DNA from: M55B112 sp040880545
GTDB lineage: Bacteria > Bacteroidota > Bacteroidia > Bacteroidales > GCA-2748055
NCBI GenBank assembly: GCA_040880545.1
Contig: JBBDIE010000099.1
Span: 47,296-111,295 of the forward strand
DNA: 64,000 nt
Reading direction: 5' to 3'
This document shows, piece by piece, positions 44,996-53,996 of this stretch (its first letter is position 1; every line of letters begins with the position of its first letter). The translations under genes and the position numbers were made by a program. The notes beneath the pieces are model-generated. The model ran no database searches, had not been told where the DNA came from, and worked only from the letters and a program-made list of their open reading frames with translations.

Positions 44996-47900
44996 ATGAT
45001 TGAAAAAATCAACAAAGTACTGATACTGGGCTCCGGCGCACTGAAAATTGGAGAGGCCGGAGAATTTGACTACTCAGGATCCCAGGCGCTGAAGGCGTTA
45101 AGGGAAGAAGGGGTCAAAACAGTACTGATCAATCCCAATATCGCAACCGTGCAAACATCGGAGGGTGTGGCAGATGAGATTTATTTTCTGCCCATCACCC
45201 CTTATTTTGTGGAACGGGTTATCCAGAAAGAGCAGCCCGATGGTGTTTTGCTGGCCTTCGGAGGGCAGACGGCACTAAATTGTGGTGTTGAACTGTACCA
45301 GCAGGGAATTCTGGAAAAATATAATGTCCGGGTGCTGGGAACCCCGGTGCAAGCCATCATGGATACGGAAGACAGGGAATTGTTTGCTGGCAAGCTGAGG
45401 GAGATCAACGTTAAAACTCCACGTAGTATCGCGGTTACCACTGTGAAGGATGCACATGCAGCATCTGAAAAGCTGGGGTTCCCGATTATCATCAGAGCTG
45501 CTTATACCCTTGGCGGACAGGGAAGTGGGTTTTGCGGTAATCGGGAAGAGTTGCAGAAGCTGGCCGACAATGCATTCTCCTATTCAAAACAGATCCTGGT
45601 GGAGGAGTCTTTGAAGGGATGGAAAGAGGTGGAATATGAAGTTGTACGTGATAAGTACGACAACTGTATCACCGTATGTAATATGGAGAACTTTGATCCG
45701 CTGGGGATCCATACCGGTGAAAGTATTGTGGTGGCACCCTCCCAGACATTAACCAACAGTGAGTACCATAAATTACGAAAGCTTTCCATTGAGATCATAC
45801 GGCACATTGGTATTATCGGGGAGTGTAATGTGCAATATGCCCTGGATCCGGAATCGGAAGATTACAGGGTAATTGAAGTGAATGCCCGGCTCTCCAGGTC
45901 CTCGGCCCTTGCGTCCAAGGCCACCGGATATCCTCTTGCATTCATCGCAGCCAAACTTGGGTTGGGGTATGGCTTACACGAGCTGAAAAATTCCATTACC
46001 AAGACAACATCCGCTTTTTTTGAACCGGCACTGGACTATATTGTCTGTAAAATTCCCCGGTGGGATCTCAACAAATTCACAGGGGTTTCCAGATTGATCG
46101 ATTCCAGTATGAAATCGGTGGGGGAGGTAATGGCCATAGGCCGCACCTTTGAAGAAGCCATCCAGAAAGGGATCAGGATGATAGGGCAGGGGATGCACGG
46201 TTTCGTGGGTAACCAGAATCTGGAATTTGGGGATATAGACAAGGAGCTTACCCAGCCCACCGACATGCGTATCCTTGTAATTGAGAAAGCGTTGGAACAA
46301 GGTTATACCATAGATAAAATCCACGATCTAACAAAAATTGACAAGTGGTTTTTGGTAAAACTGAAAAATATTTTCGATCTGAAAAATGAAATTGAAAAAG
46401 TCAACTCACTGGAAGAAATGAGTGATGAACTGCTCCTGAGATCAAAAGTGGCCGGATTCAGCGATTTCCAGCTGGCCCGCCTCATCCTGAACGGGGATGT
46501 GACGGAAGAGATGCAGCTGGTGAGGGAATACAGGAAAAAAAGGAAAATCCTTCCATCCGTGAAACAGATCGACACACTGGCCGCTGAATACCCTGCCAAA
46601 ACCAATTATCTTTACCTCACATACAGCGGTAAGGAGCATGATATTGGTTTTAACGACGACGGGAAATCGGTGGTTGTGCTTGGTTCGGGGGCATACAGGA
46701 TCGGCAGTAGCGTGGAATTTGACTGGTGCAGCGTAAATGCCCTGAAAACAGTAAATGAAGCAGGTTACCGGTCGATCATGATCAATTATAACCCAGAGAC
46801 CGTCTCCACGGATTACGACATGTGTGACCGCCTCTATTTTGATGAATTGTCTTACGAAAGGGTCATGGACATACACGACCTGGAGAATCCCAAAGGCGTG
46901 ATCGTTAGTGTGGGGGGCCAGATTCCCAATAACCTGGCCATGCGATTACATCATTCGGATGTTAAAGTACTGGGTACCTCCCCCAACTCCATCGATAATG
47001 CCGAGAACAGGCACAAATTCTCCATGTTGCTGGACAAGCTGGGAATCGACCAGCCAAGGTGGAGGGAGTTAACCAGCCTGGCCGAGATTAAAGAATTTGT
47101 AACGGTGGTGGGATATCCGCTGTTGGTCCGTCCCTCCTATGTATTGTCGGGAGCCGCCATGAACGTAGTCTCCAACAGTGAGGAGTTGGAACACTTTCTG
47201 ACACTGGCCACTAATGTGTCAAAACAGTACCCTGTGGTGGTCTCGGAATTCATAGAACAGGCCAAGGAGATTGAGATCGATGCCGTTGCGAAGGAGGGTG
47301 AATTGTTCTCCTATGCCATCTCTGAGCACGTTGAATTTGCCGGCGTACATTCGGGAGATGCCACCATGGTATTCCCCCCGCAGAAGATTTATTTTGAAAC
47401 GGTCAGACGGATTAAGAAGATAGCCCGTCAGCTTGCCGAAGCACTGGAAATTTCCGGACCATTTAATATGCAGTTCCTGGCCAAAGATAACGATATAAAG
47501 GTGATCGAATGCAACCTCAGGGCTTCCAGGAGCATGCCCTTTGTCTCCAAAGTTCTGAAAATCAATCTTATCGACCAAGCTACTCGTGTTATGCTACAAC
47601 TGCCTGTTGAAAAGCCGCACAAATCGATCTTCGACTTGGAACATATAGGCTGCAAAGCCCCCCAGTTTTCCTTTTCACGTCTGAAACAGGCCGATCCGGT
47701 ATTGGGTGTGGATATGTCCTCCACAGGTGAAGTGGGATGCATTGGAGATAACTATTATGAAGCGATCCTGAAAGCGATGTTATCCGTGGGGTACACCATC
47801 CCGAAAAAGAATATCCTGCTGTCCACCGGGCCTATGCGGTCGAAGGTTGAGCTTGTCAACTCATGCCGCATGCTTATTGAACGTGGATATAACCTGTATG

Positions 47901-48208
47901 CCACCCACGGTACCCATGAATTCATGAACCTGAATGGTATAGAATCCATTGATCTCTCGTGGCCCGATGAGGAGACCAAACCAAATGTGCTGGATCATAT
48001 AGCCGGCGGACAGATCGACCTGGTGATCAACATCCCGAAAAACCTTACATCCCACGAACTCTCCAATGATTATACCATCCGGCGTTCGGCTGTGGATTTC
48101 AATGTTCCGCTGATCACCAATGCCAGGCTGGCCAGTGCATTTATATACGCCATTTGTAAAATGGAACTGGATGATATTTCCATTAAAAGCTGGGGGGAGT
48201 ATCATTAA
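44996..48208 (+). CDS. carB: Carbamoyl-phosphate synthase large subunit
   Basis: About 1070 residues from the ATG at 44996 (an in-frame ATG 30 bp earlier adds 10 unlikely residues). Two ATP-grasp halves: the first from LGSGALKIGEAGEFDYSGSQ, with IIRAAYTLGGQGSG and VNARLSRSSALASKATGYPLA; the second from VVLGSGAYRIGSSVEFDW, with LLVRPSYVLSGAAM and ECNLRASRSMPFVSK. The C-terminal regulatory MGS-like domain follows (LLSTGPMRSKVELV, YATHGT). It makes carbamoyl phosphate from CarA-derived ammonia. The AGEFDYSGSQA variant is the type shared with eukaryotic CPS; most bacteria read ACEFDYSG. Divergent from argR with a 154-bp control region. Confidence 0.98.
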   Translation: MIEKINKVLILGSGALKIGEAGEFDYSGSQALKALREEGVKTVLINPNIATVQTSEGVADEIYFLPITPYFVERVIQKEQPDGVLLAFGGQTALNCGVELYQQGILEKYNVRVLGTPVQAIMDTEDRELFAGKLREINVKTPRSIAVTTVKDAHAASEKLGFPIIIRAAYTLGGQGSGFCGNREELQKLADNAFSYSKQILVEESLKGWKEVEYEVVRDKYDNCITVCNMENFDPLGIHTGESIVVAPSQTLTNSEYHKLRKLSIEIIRHIGIIGECNVQYALDPESEDYRVIEVNARLSRSSALASKATGYPLAFIAAKLGLGYGLHELKNSITKTTSAFFEPALDYIVCKIPRWDLNKFTGVSRLIDSSMKSVGEVMAIGRTFEEAIQKGIRMIGQGMHGFVGNQNLEFGDIDKELTQPTDMRILVIEKALEQGYTIDKIHDLTKIDKWFLVKLKNIFDLKNEIEKVNSLEEMSDELLLRSKVAGFSDFQLARLILNGDVTEEMQLVREYRKKRKILPSVKQIDTLAAEYPAKTNYLYLTYSGKEHDIGFNDDGKSVVVLGSGAYRIGSSVEFDWCSVNALKTVNEAGYRSIMINYNPETVSTDYDMCDRLYFDELSYERVMDIHDLENPKGVIVSVGGQIPNNLAMRLHHSDVKVLGTSPNSIDNAENRHKFSMLLDKLGIDQPRWRELTSLAEIKEFVTVVGYPLLVRPSYVLSGAAMNVVSNSEELEHFLTLATNVSKQYPVVVSEFIEQAKEIEIDAVAKEGELFSYAISEHVEFAGVHSGDATMVFPPQKIYFETVRRIKKIARQLAEALEISGPFNMQFLAKDNDIKVIECNLRASRSMPFVSKVLKINLIDQATRVMLQLPVEKPHKSIFDLEHIGCKAPQFSFSRLKQADPVLGVDMSSTGEVGCIGDNYYEAILKAMLSVGYTIPKKNILLSTGPMRSKVELVNSCRMLIERGYNLYATHGTHEFMNLNGIESIDLSWPDEETKPNVLDHIAGGQIDLVINIPKNLTSHELSNDYTIRRSAVDFNVPLITNARLASAFIYAICKMELDDISIKSWGEYH

Positions 48209-48260
48209 CCAAAGGTAACAGGTAACCCGCAAAATACAGATTACAATTCACCATGCCCGG

Positions 48261-49148
48261 TTATCCGTTCAGTGCCTCAGCACCACCGACGATTTCTATA
48301 ATTTCATTGGTAATGGACGCCTGGCGCGCTTTATTGTACTCAAGGGCAAGATCCTTCAGCAGCTCGGTCGCATTATCAGTAGCCTTGTGCATGGCTGTCA
48401 TCCTTGCTCCATGTTCAGAAGCGTTTGAGTCCAGGATCGCTTTAAAAAACTGAAGCTTCAGGGACCTGGGGATTAATTCCCTCACAATATATTCTTTGGT
48501 GGGTTCGAAAATATAATCAGCATTTACCTCGCGGCCGTCCTGATTTGCTAGTTCTTCCATTTTAACCGGAAGGAACTGCTCGGTGGTCAGGATTTGTGTG
48601 GCTGCATTTCTGAACTGGTTATAGACGATTTCCACATGGTCATATGTTCCTTTTACATACATATTCATAACCATTTCCGAGATTTTTACAGTATTCTCAA
48701 AGGAAAGTTCATCGAAAATATCGCTACCGTTATAAATAACGTTGTAACCATTTCTTAAAAGAAACTCGTACCCTTTCTTGCCAATGGCCAGAAAATGCAC
48801 CTGCCCTGCCATCATCTGTTCTTTATAATTGTCGAGGGCAGTATGGATCGACGCCTTTATTACATTACTGTTGAAGGCGCCACATAACCCCCTGTTCGAA
48901 GTAACAAGAACCAGTAAAATAATTTCATTATCGCGTACCCTGGCATATTTATTTTCCTCATCCTCCTGGAGGCTTCCACTGATATTCCCCAATATTTCCT
49001 GCATTTTTTCTATATAGGGTCTTAACTGTACGATGGCATCCTGGGCCTTTTTCAGCTTGGCTGCAGACACCATTTTCATGGCACTGGTGATCTGTCGTGT
49101 TGAAGCAACCGATTCGCGTCTTACCCGTATCTCTTTCAGTGTAGCCAT
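48261..49148 (-). CDS. atpG: ATP synthase F1 gamma subunit
   Basis: 295 residues; the rotating central shaft of F1. N-terminal coiled coil ATLKEIRVRRESVASTRQIT and SAMKMVSAAKLKKAQDAI (family signature), a Rossmann-like middle (LLVLVTSNRGLCGAFNSNVI), and the C-terminal MTAMHKATDNATELL ... ALEYNKARQASITNEIIEIVGGAEAL (parts) pairing helix. It is the last gene of the leftward F-type cluster, 61 bp after atpA. Confidence 0.97.
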   Translation of the reverse strand: MATLKEIRVRRESVASTRQITSAMKMVSAAKLKKAQDAIVQLRPYIEKMQEILGNISGSLQEDEENKYARVRDNEIILLVLVTSNRGLCGAFNSNVIKASIHTALDNYKEQMMAGQVHFLAIGKKGYEFLLRNGYNVIYNGSDIFDELSFENTVKISEMVMNMYVKGTYDHVEIVYNQFRNAATQILTTEQFLPVKMEELANQDGREVNADYIFEPTKEYIVRELIPRSLKLQFFKAILDSNASEHGARMTAMHKATDNATELLKDLALEYNKARQASITNEIIEIVGGAEALNG

Positions 49149-49209
49149 CTGGTCTCTGTAATTTTGAGCGTGAATAATGAAGCAACCATCATACCGCCCT
49201 TAAACGATC

Positions 49210-50790
49210 CTATTTTTTTATTCTATCCACGATTTCCTTAGCAACGGTCTCAAGCACTCCTGTAATCTCATCATTCAGTTTGCCCTCACTTAATTGCTTC
49301 AGTACATCTTTATGTTTAAGTTCAAGGAATTCCAAAAATTCTTTTTGAAACTGAGCCACCTGGTTTATCTCTATTTCTCCCAGTAATCCTTTTGTTCCGC
49401 AATAGATAATGGCGATCTGTTTTTCTACGGGGAACGGGGAATATTGCCCCTGCTTCAGAATTTCAACATTTTTTCTACCCTTATCGAGTACCGCCTTTGT
49501 GGCAGCATCCAGATCGGATCCGAATTTTGCAAATGCTTCCAGTTCCCGAAACTGTGCCTGATCCAGTTTCAGCGTACCGGCAATCTTTTTCATTGCCTTG
49601 ATCTGCGCATTACCTCCAACCCTGGACACAGAAATTCCCACATTAATTGCCGGACGAATACCTGAATTAAACAGATTCGACTCCAGAAAGATCTGGCCAT
49701 CGGTAATGGAAATTACGTTGGTGGGAATATAGGCCGACACGTCACCAGCCTGTGTTTCGATAATCGGTAAAGCTGTAAGTGATCCGCCTCCTTTCACAAT
49801 GGGTCTGATGGATTCCGGAAGGTCGTTCATTTTACGGGCGATATCATCCGACTCGATGACTTTGGCTGCTCTCTCGAGTAATCTTGAGTGCAGGTAAAAA
49901 ACATCCCCCGGATATGCTTCACGTCCGGGCGGTCTCCTTAGCAGGAGTGATACCTCCCTGTAAGATACGGCCTGCTTGGAAAGATCATCATAAATGATCA
50001 GTGCCGGCCGGCCGGTGTCACGGAAGTATTCCCCAATGGTACATCCTGCGAATGGTGCATAAAACTGAAGGGCAGCAGGGTCAGACGCTGTTGCCATAAC
50101 GATCACGGTATAATCCATCGCTCCGTGTTTCTCCAGCGTATTCAACACATTTGCAACAGTACTTCCTTTTTGTCCGATGGCCACATAAATGCAATAGACC
50201 GGTTCTCCCCTGTCAAAAAATTCCTTCTGGTTAATGATGGTATCAATCGCAATTGCCGTCTTACCTGTCTGACGGTCGCCAATGATCAACTCCCTTTGTC
50301 CCCTTCCGATCGGGATCATCGCGTCGATGGCTTTCAACCCTGTTTGCAGAGGTTCATTCACCGGCTGTCTGAAAATCACTCCCGGAGCTTTGCGCTCCAG
50401 AGGCATTTCATACAGGTCTCCCGTAATCGGACCTTTACCATCCAGCGGTTCCCCAAGTGTGTTGATCACACGTCCAAGTAACTTTTCCCCGACTTTTATA
50501 GAGGCTATGCGTTTGGTTCTCTTGACAGTATCTCCCTCTTTTATCTTTTCGGAAGAGCCAAGCAATACCGCTCCGACATTATCCTCTTCCAGGTTCAGCA
50601 CTATACCCATAACACCACTGTCAAATTCGATAAGTTCATTCGCCTGAACCCTGTTGAGACCATAAATCCGGGCGATACCATCGCCCACCTGGAGTACGGT
50701 TCCCACCTCTTCCAGTTCAACATCACTTGTGAATCCTTCAAGTTGTTTTTTTAGTATCTCTGAGACCTCCGAAGGTTTGATTTGGGTCAT
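49210..50790 (-). CDS. atpA: ATP synthase F1 alpha subunit
   Basis: 526 residues; non-catalytic nucleotide-binding subunit alternating with beta. Walker A is GDRQTGKTAIAID, the Arg finger lies in LESNLFNSGIRPAINVGISVSRVGG (parts), and PGREAYPGDVFYLHSRLLERAA is the ATPase alpha/beta signature region. N-terminal residues MTQIKPSEVSEILKKQLEG contact delta and b. It follows atpH after 16 bp and precedes atpG. Confidence 0.98.
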   Translation of the reverse strand: MTQIKPSEVSEILKKQLEGFTSDVELEEVGTVLQVGDGIARIYGLNRVQANELIEFDSGVMGIVLNLEEDNVGAVLLGSSEKIKEGDTVKRTKRIASIKVGEKLLGRVINTLGEPLDGKGPITGDLYEMPLERKAPGVIFRQPVNEPLQTGLKAIDAMIPIGRGQRELIIGDRQTGKTAIAIDTIINQKEFFDRGEPVYCIYVAIGQKGSTVANVLNTLEKHGAMDYTVIVMATASDPAALQFYAPFAGCTIGEYFRDTGRPALIIYDDLSKQAVSYREVSLLLRRPPGREAYPGDVFYLHSRLLERAAKVIESDDIARKMNDLPESIRPIVKGGGSLTALPIIETQAGDVSAYIPTNVISITDGQIFLESNLFNSGIRPAINVGISVSRVGGNAQIKAMKKIAGTLKLDQAQFRELEAFAKFGSDLDAATKAVLDKGRKNVEILKQGQYSPFPVEKQIAIIYCGTKGLLGEIEINQVAQFQKEFLEFLELKHKDVLKQLSEGKLNDEITGVLETVAKEIVDRIKK

Positions 50791-50806
50791 ATTCTATTTT
50801 TTTCAG

Positions 50807-51340
50807 TTAGTTCAACAGTTGTTTCTTTAATTTATTCAGACTGGAAGCAACACTCGCATCATACTGCAGGTCATCTATCCTGATTACAAATCCTCCGATC
50901 AACGCCGCATTGTCGATGCCCTCCAGTTCAACCGGTGAATTGAGTGTCTCCTCAATTACCTTTTTAACCCTCATTCTGGTCGCTTCAGGAACCGATGATG
51001 CACTGGTGAATATTGCTGTTTTAATTTTGTGGTGTTTTTTATACTGCGCTATAAAATTCCTTGCAATGCCGGGAACGAACTGTTCCCTTCCGTTCCTGAT
51101 CAACAGGGTGAGCAGCGACAAGGTGAGTGCATGAACCCGTTTACCAAAAAGGTTATTCATAATCTCTCTCTTCTCCGAGTCCTTTATGACAGGGGTCAGC
51201 AACAGGTACTGAAAATCAGGCAACAGGCATGTTGCCTGTACCTCCTCCATGTCTTTCCTTACCTGGTCCTGAATATTTTTCTCCAGTGCGCTTTGGAAAA
51301 GTGCCCTGGCATACCTGACCGATATTTTACTGTCGTTCAT
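50807..51340 (-). CDS. atpH: ATP synthase F1 delta subunit
   Basis: 177 residues; joins the top of F1 to the peripheral b stalk. The N-terminal six-helix domain begins ISVRYARALFQSALEK; the C-terminal signature is GFVIRIDDLQYDASVASSLNKLKKQL. It starts 8 bp after the atpF stop, in the order F-H-A usual for F-type operons. Confidence 0.95.
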   Translation of the reverse strand: MNDSKISVRYARALFQSALEKNIQDQVRKDMEEVQATCLLPDFQYLLLTPVIKDSEKREIMNNLFGKRVHALTLSLLTLLIRNGREQFVPGIARNFIAQYKKHHKIKTAIFTSASSVPEATRMRVKKVIEETLNSPVELEGIDNAALIGGFVIRIDDLQYDASVASSLNKLKKQLLN

Positions 51341-51348
51341 AGCTTAAA

Positions 51349-51843
51349 TCAGTTCAAATCAATATCATCGATCAGTTTACCAATAAGCTCCTTTTGTTCC
51401 TTATCGTCACTGAGCTTTTGTTTCAGTACTTTTTCCGCTATCTCAATGGATAACGTGGCTATCTCTACCTTCATTTCGTTTATAGCAGACAGTTTTTCGT
51501 TCTGTATGGCTGCCTTTGCGTTCTTCAGGAGTTTTGCAGCCTCTTCGCCCGCCTTTTCCTTTGCCTCCGCAATGATATTATCTTTCACATCACGTGCCTC
51601 CCTCATCACTGCATCCCGTTCCGCCTTTGCTTCAGCAAGAATCTTTTCATTATCAGATTTTAGCTGAGCCATCTCCTCTCGTGCTTTCTCAGCTGATTCC
51701 AATGCCTTTCGGATACTTTCATTTCGTGTATTCACTGCAGAAAGTATGGCCGGCCAGGCAAACTTACGGAGTACCAGAAGAAGGATCAAAAAGAAGACCG
51801 TGGTCCAGAAGATCATTCCTATTCCGGGTGTTACAAGATCCAT
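51349..51843 (-). CDS. atpF: ATP synthase F0 b subunit
   Basis: 164 residues; peripheral stalk. One N-terminal membrane helix (GIGMIFWTTVFFLILLLVL) is followed by a long charged helix that dimerises (ALESAEKAREEMAQLKSDNEKILAEAKAERDAV in parts) and reaches F1. It is separated from atpE by 67 bp holding a strong hairpin. Confidence 0.95.
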   Translation of the reverse strand: MDLVTPGIGMIFWTTVFFLILLLVLRKFAWPAILSAVNTRNESIRKALESAEKAREEMAQLKSDNEKILAEAKAERDAVMREARDVKDNIIAEAKEKAGEEAAKLLKNAKAAIQNEKLSAINEMKVEIATLSIEIAEKVLKQKLSDDKEQKELIGKLIDDIDLN

Positions 51844-51874
51844 TGTATTGTTTTTTTAATTGTTATTCAAACAA

Positions 51875-51905
51875 AACGACCTGTAACCAACCGTTACAGG
51901 TCGTT
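51875..51905 (-). terminator. Strong hairpin between atpE and atpF
   Basis: A 13-bp perfect stem AACGACCTGTAAC / GTTACAGGTCGTT with 5-nt loop begins 5 bp beyond the atpE stop. On the minus strand it is followed by TTG and then AT-rich sequence, not a clean T-run, so it may be a partial terminator or an mRNA-stabilising end. Either would favour more atpBE than atpFHAG message, matching the need for ~10 or more c subunits. Confidence 0.6.
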
Positions 51906-51910
51906 CAATT

Positions 51911-52123
51911 TTATGCGTTGTCAGATAGCAGGGCTACTACTATTGCAAACAATGCAACACCTTCAATCAGTGCAGCTACAATAATCATGGCGGTTTGAAT
52001 TTTACCTGTTGCTTCCGGTTGACGTGCAATAGCTTCCATAGCTTTTCCACCAACCCATCCGATTCCCATCGATGCCCCGATTACCGCGAGCGCTGCTCCA
52101 ATTGCTGCAAATGTACCTGTCAT
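51911..52123 (-). CDS. atpE: ATP synthase F0 c subunit
   Basis: 70 residues; two-helix hairpin that builds the rotating c-ring. Helix 1 is Gly-rich (AAIGAALAVIGASMGIGWVGG), the polar loop is RQPE, and helix 2 carries the ion-binding Glu in AALIEGVALFAIVVALL. The Gln and the Glu-Ser/Thr pair that mark Na+-binding rings are missing, so H+ coupling is expected. It lies 26 bp after atpB. Confidence 0.96.
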   Translation of the reverse strand: MTGTFAAIGAALAVIGASMGIGWVGGKAMEAIARQPEATGKIQTAMIIVAALIEGVALFAIVVALLSDNA

Positions 52124-52149
52124 AATAATTAAGTGTTAATTTAGAAATA

Positions 52150-53343
52150 TTAATCGTGGTGATGCTCTGGCATCGCCAATCCAATAAACAATGCTGAAAG
52201 AAGTGTGAAAATATATGCCTGAAGAAATGCAACCAACAATTCTACCATATCCATAAATATGACCAGTACCAATGAAGGAACAGACATGAACACACTCTTG
52301 AAAATAAATATCAATGAAACCAAACTGAGTATGATGATATGTCCGGCTGTGATGTTTGCAAAAAGCCGGACCATCAAAGCAAACGGCTTGGTGATCACTC
52401 CAATAAGTTCAACCGGGATCATGATGGGAAGCAACCATACAGGCACGCCTGGAGTGGCAAAAATATGTCTCCAGTACCCTTTATTGCTATTCAGGTTTGT
52501 AATCACCAGCGTGAATGTGGCCAGCACCATGGTTACCGCTATATTTCCTGTAACATTCGCCCCGAAAGGGAAAAAGGGAATCAGCCCCATCAGGTTATTT
52601 ATCAGGATGAAGAAGAAAACAGTTAATAGATAGGGCATGAAACGGGCATAATGCTTTTCACCCAGATTAGGAACAGCAATGTTCTCTTCAACAAAGATGA
52701 TCAAAGGTTCCAGAAATCCCTGCATTCCTTTGGGTGAACTGACGCCCCGCTTTTTATAGGATGCGGCCAGTCTGAGAAATACGATAAGCAGGATCATAAC
52801 CGCCAAAAACATCATAAAAACATTTTTTGTGACAGAAAAATCCAGGGGAATTCCAACTTTCATTTGGTTCCCATCACCTGTAATTTCTATAATCTTTCCA
52901 TCCACTGACTTCTCGGCCTGTTCTCCTTTCCTGTTTGTAACCGTTATCTTTCCGGAACCATATTCAAATCCATGGTGATTATGTCCGTGAGCCAATTTGC
53001 CGGACATGAAGATATTTAGACCTGAATGGTTGCTGAACAGTATTATTGGTAAGGGTACGCTGACATGACGACCATCTTTGGTTGTATAGAGATGCCATTC
53101 GTGGGCATCCTTGATATGCGACATGATCACATCGGCTGCATTGAATTCTTCGTCGTGACTTGTAGTATGGTCCGCTGCACTGTTGGTTGTTACATGTTGA
53201 TTCCCTTCATGCTCAACCTGTACTGGGATTAAGGGTTCCGTATCCGATGTTTTGTGTAGCACAGCACTTACCGGCAGGTTCATGAAGAATAGGGTGAAGA
53301 TTGCCGGAAAAAGTGCCTTATTTAATTGTTTATTGAAGCTCAC
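52150..53343 (-). CDS. atpB: ATP synthase F0 a subunit with long His-rich periplasmic N-domain
   Basis: 397 residues; forms the proton half-channels. The C-terminal ~230 residues are the normal membrane domain, including the essential Arg in MVRLFANITAGH and NLMGLIPFFPFG. In front lies a signal-like helix (ALFPAIFTLFFMNLPVSAVLH) and ~150 extra residues rich in His, Asp and Glu (HTTSHDEEFN, HIKDAHEWHLY, GKLAHGHNHHGFEYG). E. coli a is 271 residues. Long N-domains occur in other Bacteroidota a subunits. Ends PEHHHD. It overlaps no neighbour: 12 bp follow the AtpI-like gene. Confidence 0.94.
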   Translation of the reverse strand: MSFNKQLNKALFPAIFTLFFMNLPVSAVLHKTSDTEPLIPVQVEHEGNQHVTTNSAADHTTSHDEEFNAADVIMSHIKDAHEWHLYTTKDGRHVSVPLPIILFSNHSGLNIFMSGKLAHGHNHHGFEYGSGKITVTNRKGEQAEKSVDGKIIEITGDGNQMKVGIPLDFSVTKNVFMMFLAVMILLIVFLRLAASYKKRGVSSPKGMQGFLEPLIIFVEENIAVPNLGEKHYARFMPYLLTVFFFILINNLMGLIPFFPFGANVTGNIAVTMVLATFTLVITNLNSNKGYWRHIFATPGVPVWLLPIMIPVELIGVITKPFALMVRLFANITAGHIIILSLVSLIFIFKSVFMSVPSLVLVIFMDMVELLVAFLQAYIFTLLSALFIGLAMPEHHHD

Positions 53344-53355
53344 GACTACCTTTAA

Positions 53356-53739
53356 TCAATTTGATTTCAGTGTTTTAAATAAAATTCTAAGTAGAAAAAA
53401 AGTAAAGACTAAATATAAGACAAAAAAAGTAATGATAAGCTCCTTTGTCAGATTATTTCCGGTTACCAGAAATATTAAAATTAAAACCAAATAAGCCAGG
53501 AACTTCCCCCCAACTCCGGAAAGAAGAAAGACTCCACGATCCTTTTTATTACGCCTGTTGCCAGCCATAATTAAAAGATAAGCCACCATGGTAATTAGCA
53601 TCATCGCCGTATGCATCGTGGCAAAAGTGACAGGTTCGAGATTAAACCGTGTTTGATTGATTATAGAAAGTCCGCCCGCTAACAGTATGGCATAGATGAG
53701 AAGCAAAAGCAGAATGTTCCGGGGTTTAAAATTGGTCAT
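53356..53739 (-). CDS. AtpI/UncI-like membrane protein of the ATP synthase cluster
   Basis: 127 residues with four hydrophobic helices (ILLLLLIYAILLAGGLSII; MHTAMMLITMVAYLLIMAG; FLAYLVLILIFLVTG; LIITFFVLYLVFTFFLL). Its place between atpZ and atpB is that of atpI, whose product helps c-ring assembly or magnesium/calcium supply in other bacteria. The sequence itself has no recognisable motif, so the function rests on position. It overlaps the atpZ stop by 4 bp. Confidence 0.65.
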   Translation of the reverse strand: MTNFKPRNILLLLLIYAILLAGGLSIINQTRFNLEPVTFATMHTAMMLITMVAYLLIMAGNRRNKKDRGVFLLSGVGGKFLAYLVLILIFLVTGNNLTKELIITFFVLYLVFTFFLLRILFKTLKSN

Positions 53740-53996
53740 TCTTTATGAATAAAATCCTTTAAAACCGAGTAGATTCCGATTACAACTCCCAAAAGTGCCA
53801 GAATTGCGGTAAACAAAGGTTTTTCAGCAGTGGACCGCGCATCGAGTTTGATCCCTGCCCAGGTGAATATACCAATAATCGCCAGCATCTGTACACCCAT
53901 GCCAGCATATTTGAAATAATCATTCAGGCCGGATCGGCCCTGGGGATCATTTGTCTCCTTTTTCGGTTGGTTGGTTGACTGGTTCTTTTTTTCCAC
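53736..53996 (-). CDS. AtpZ-like F0F1 accessory membrane protein
   Basis: About 86 residues from a GTG at 53996; ATGs at 54065 and 54104 are in frame but would run through much of the bactofilin gene. The core matches ATPase_gene1/AtpZ: two helices (YAGMGVQMLAIIGIFTWAGIKL and FTAILALLGVVIGIYSVLK) joined by a short loop LDARSTAEKP, with GLNDYFKYAGMG before helix 1. AtpZ with AtpI is thought to form an ion channel or assembly factor for F-type synthase. It overlaps the end of the bactofilin gene by 50 bp and the next gene by 4 bp. Confidence 0.7.
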   Translation of the reverse strand: MEKKNQSTNQPKKETNDPQGRSGLNDYFKYAGMGVQMLAIIGIFTWAGIKLDARSTAEKPLFTAILALLGVVIGIYSVLKDFIHKE

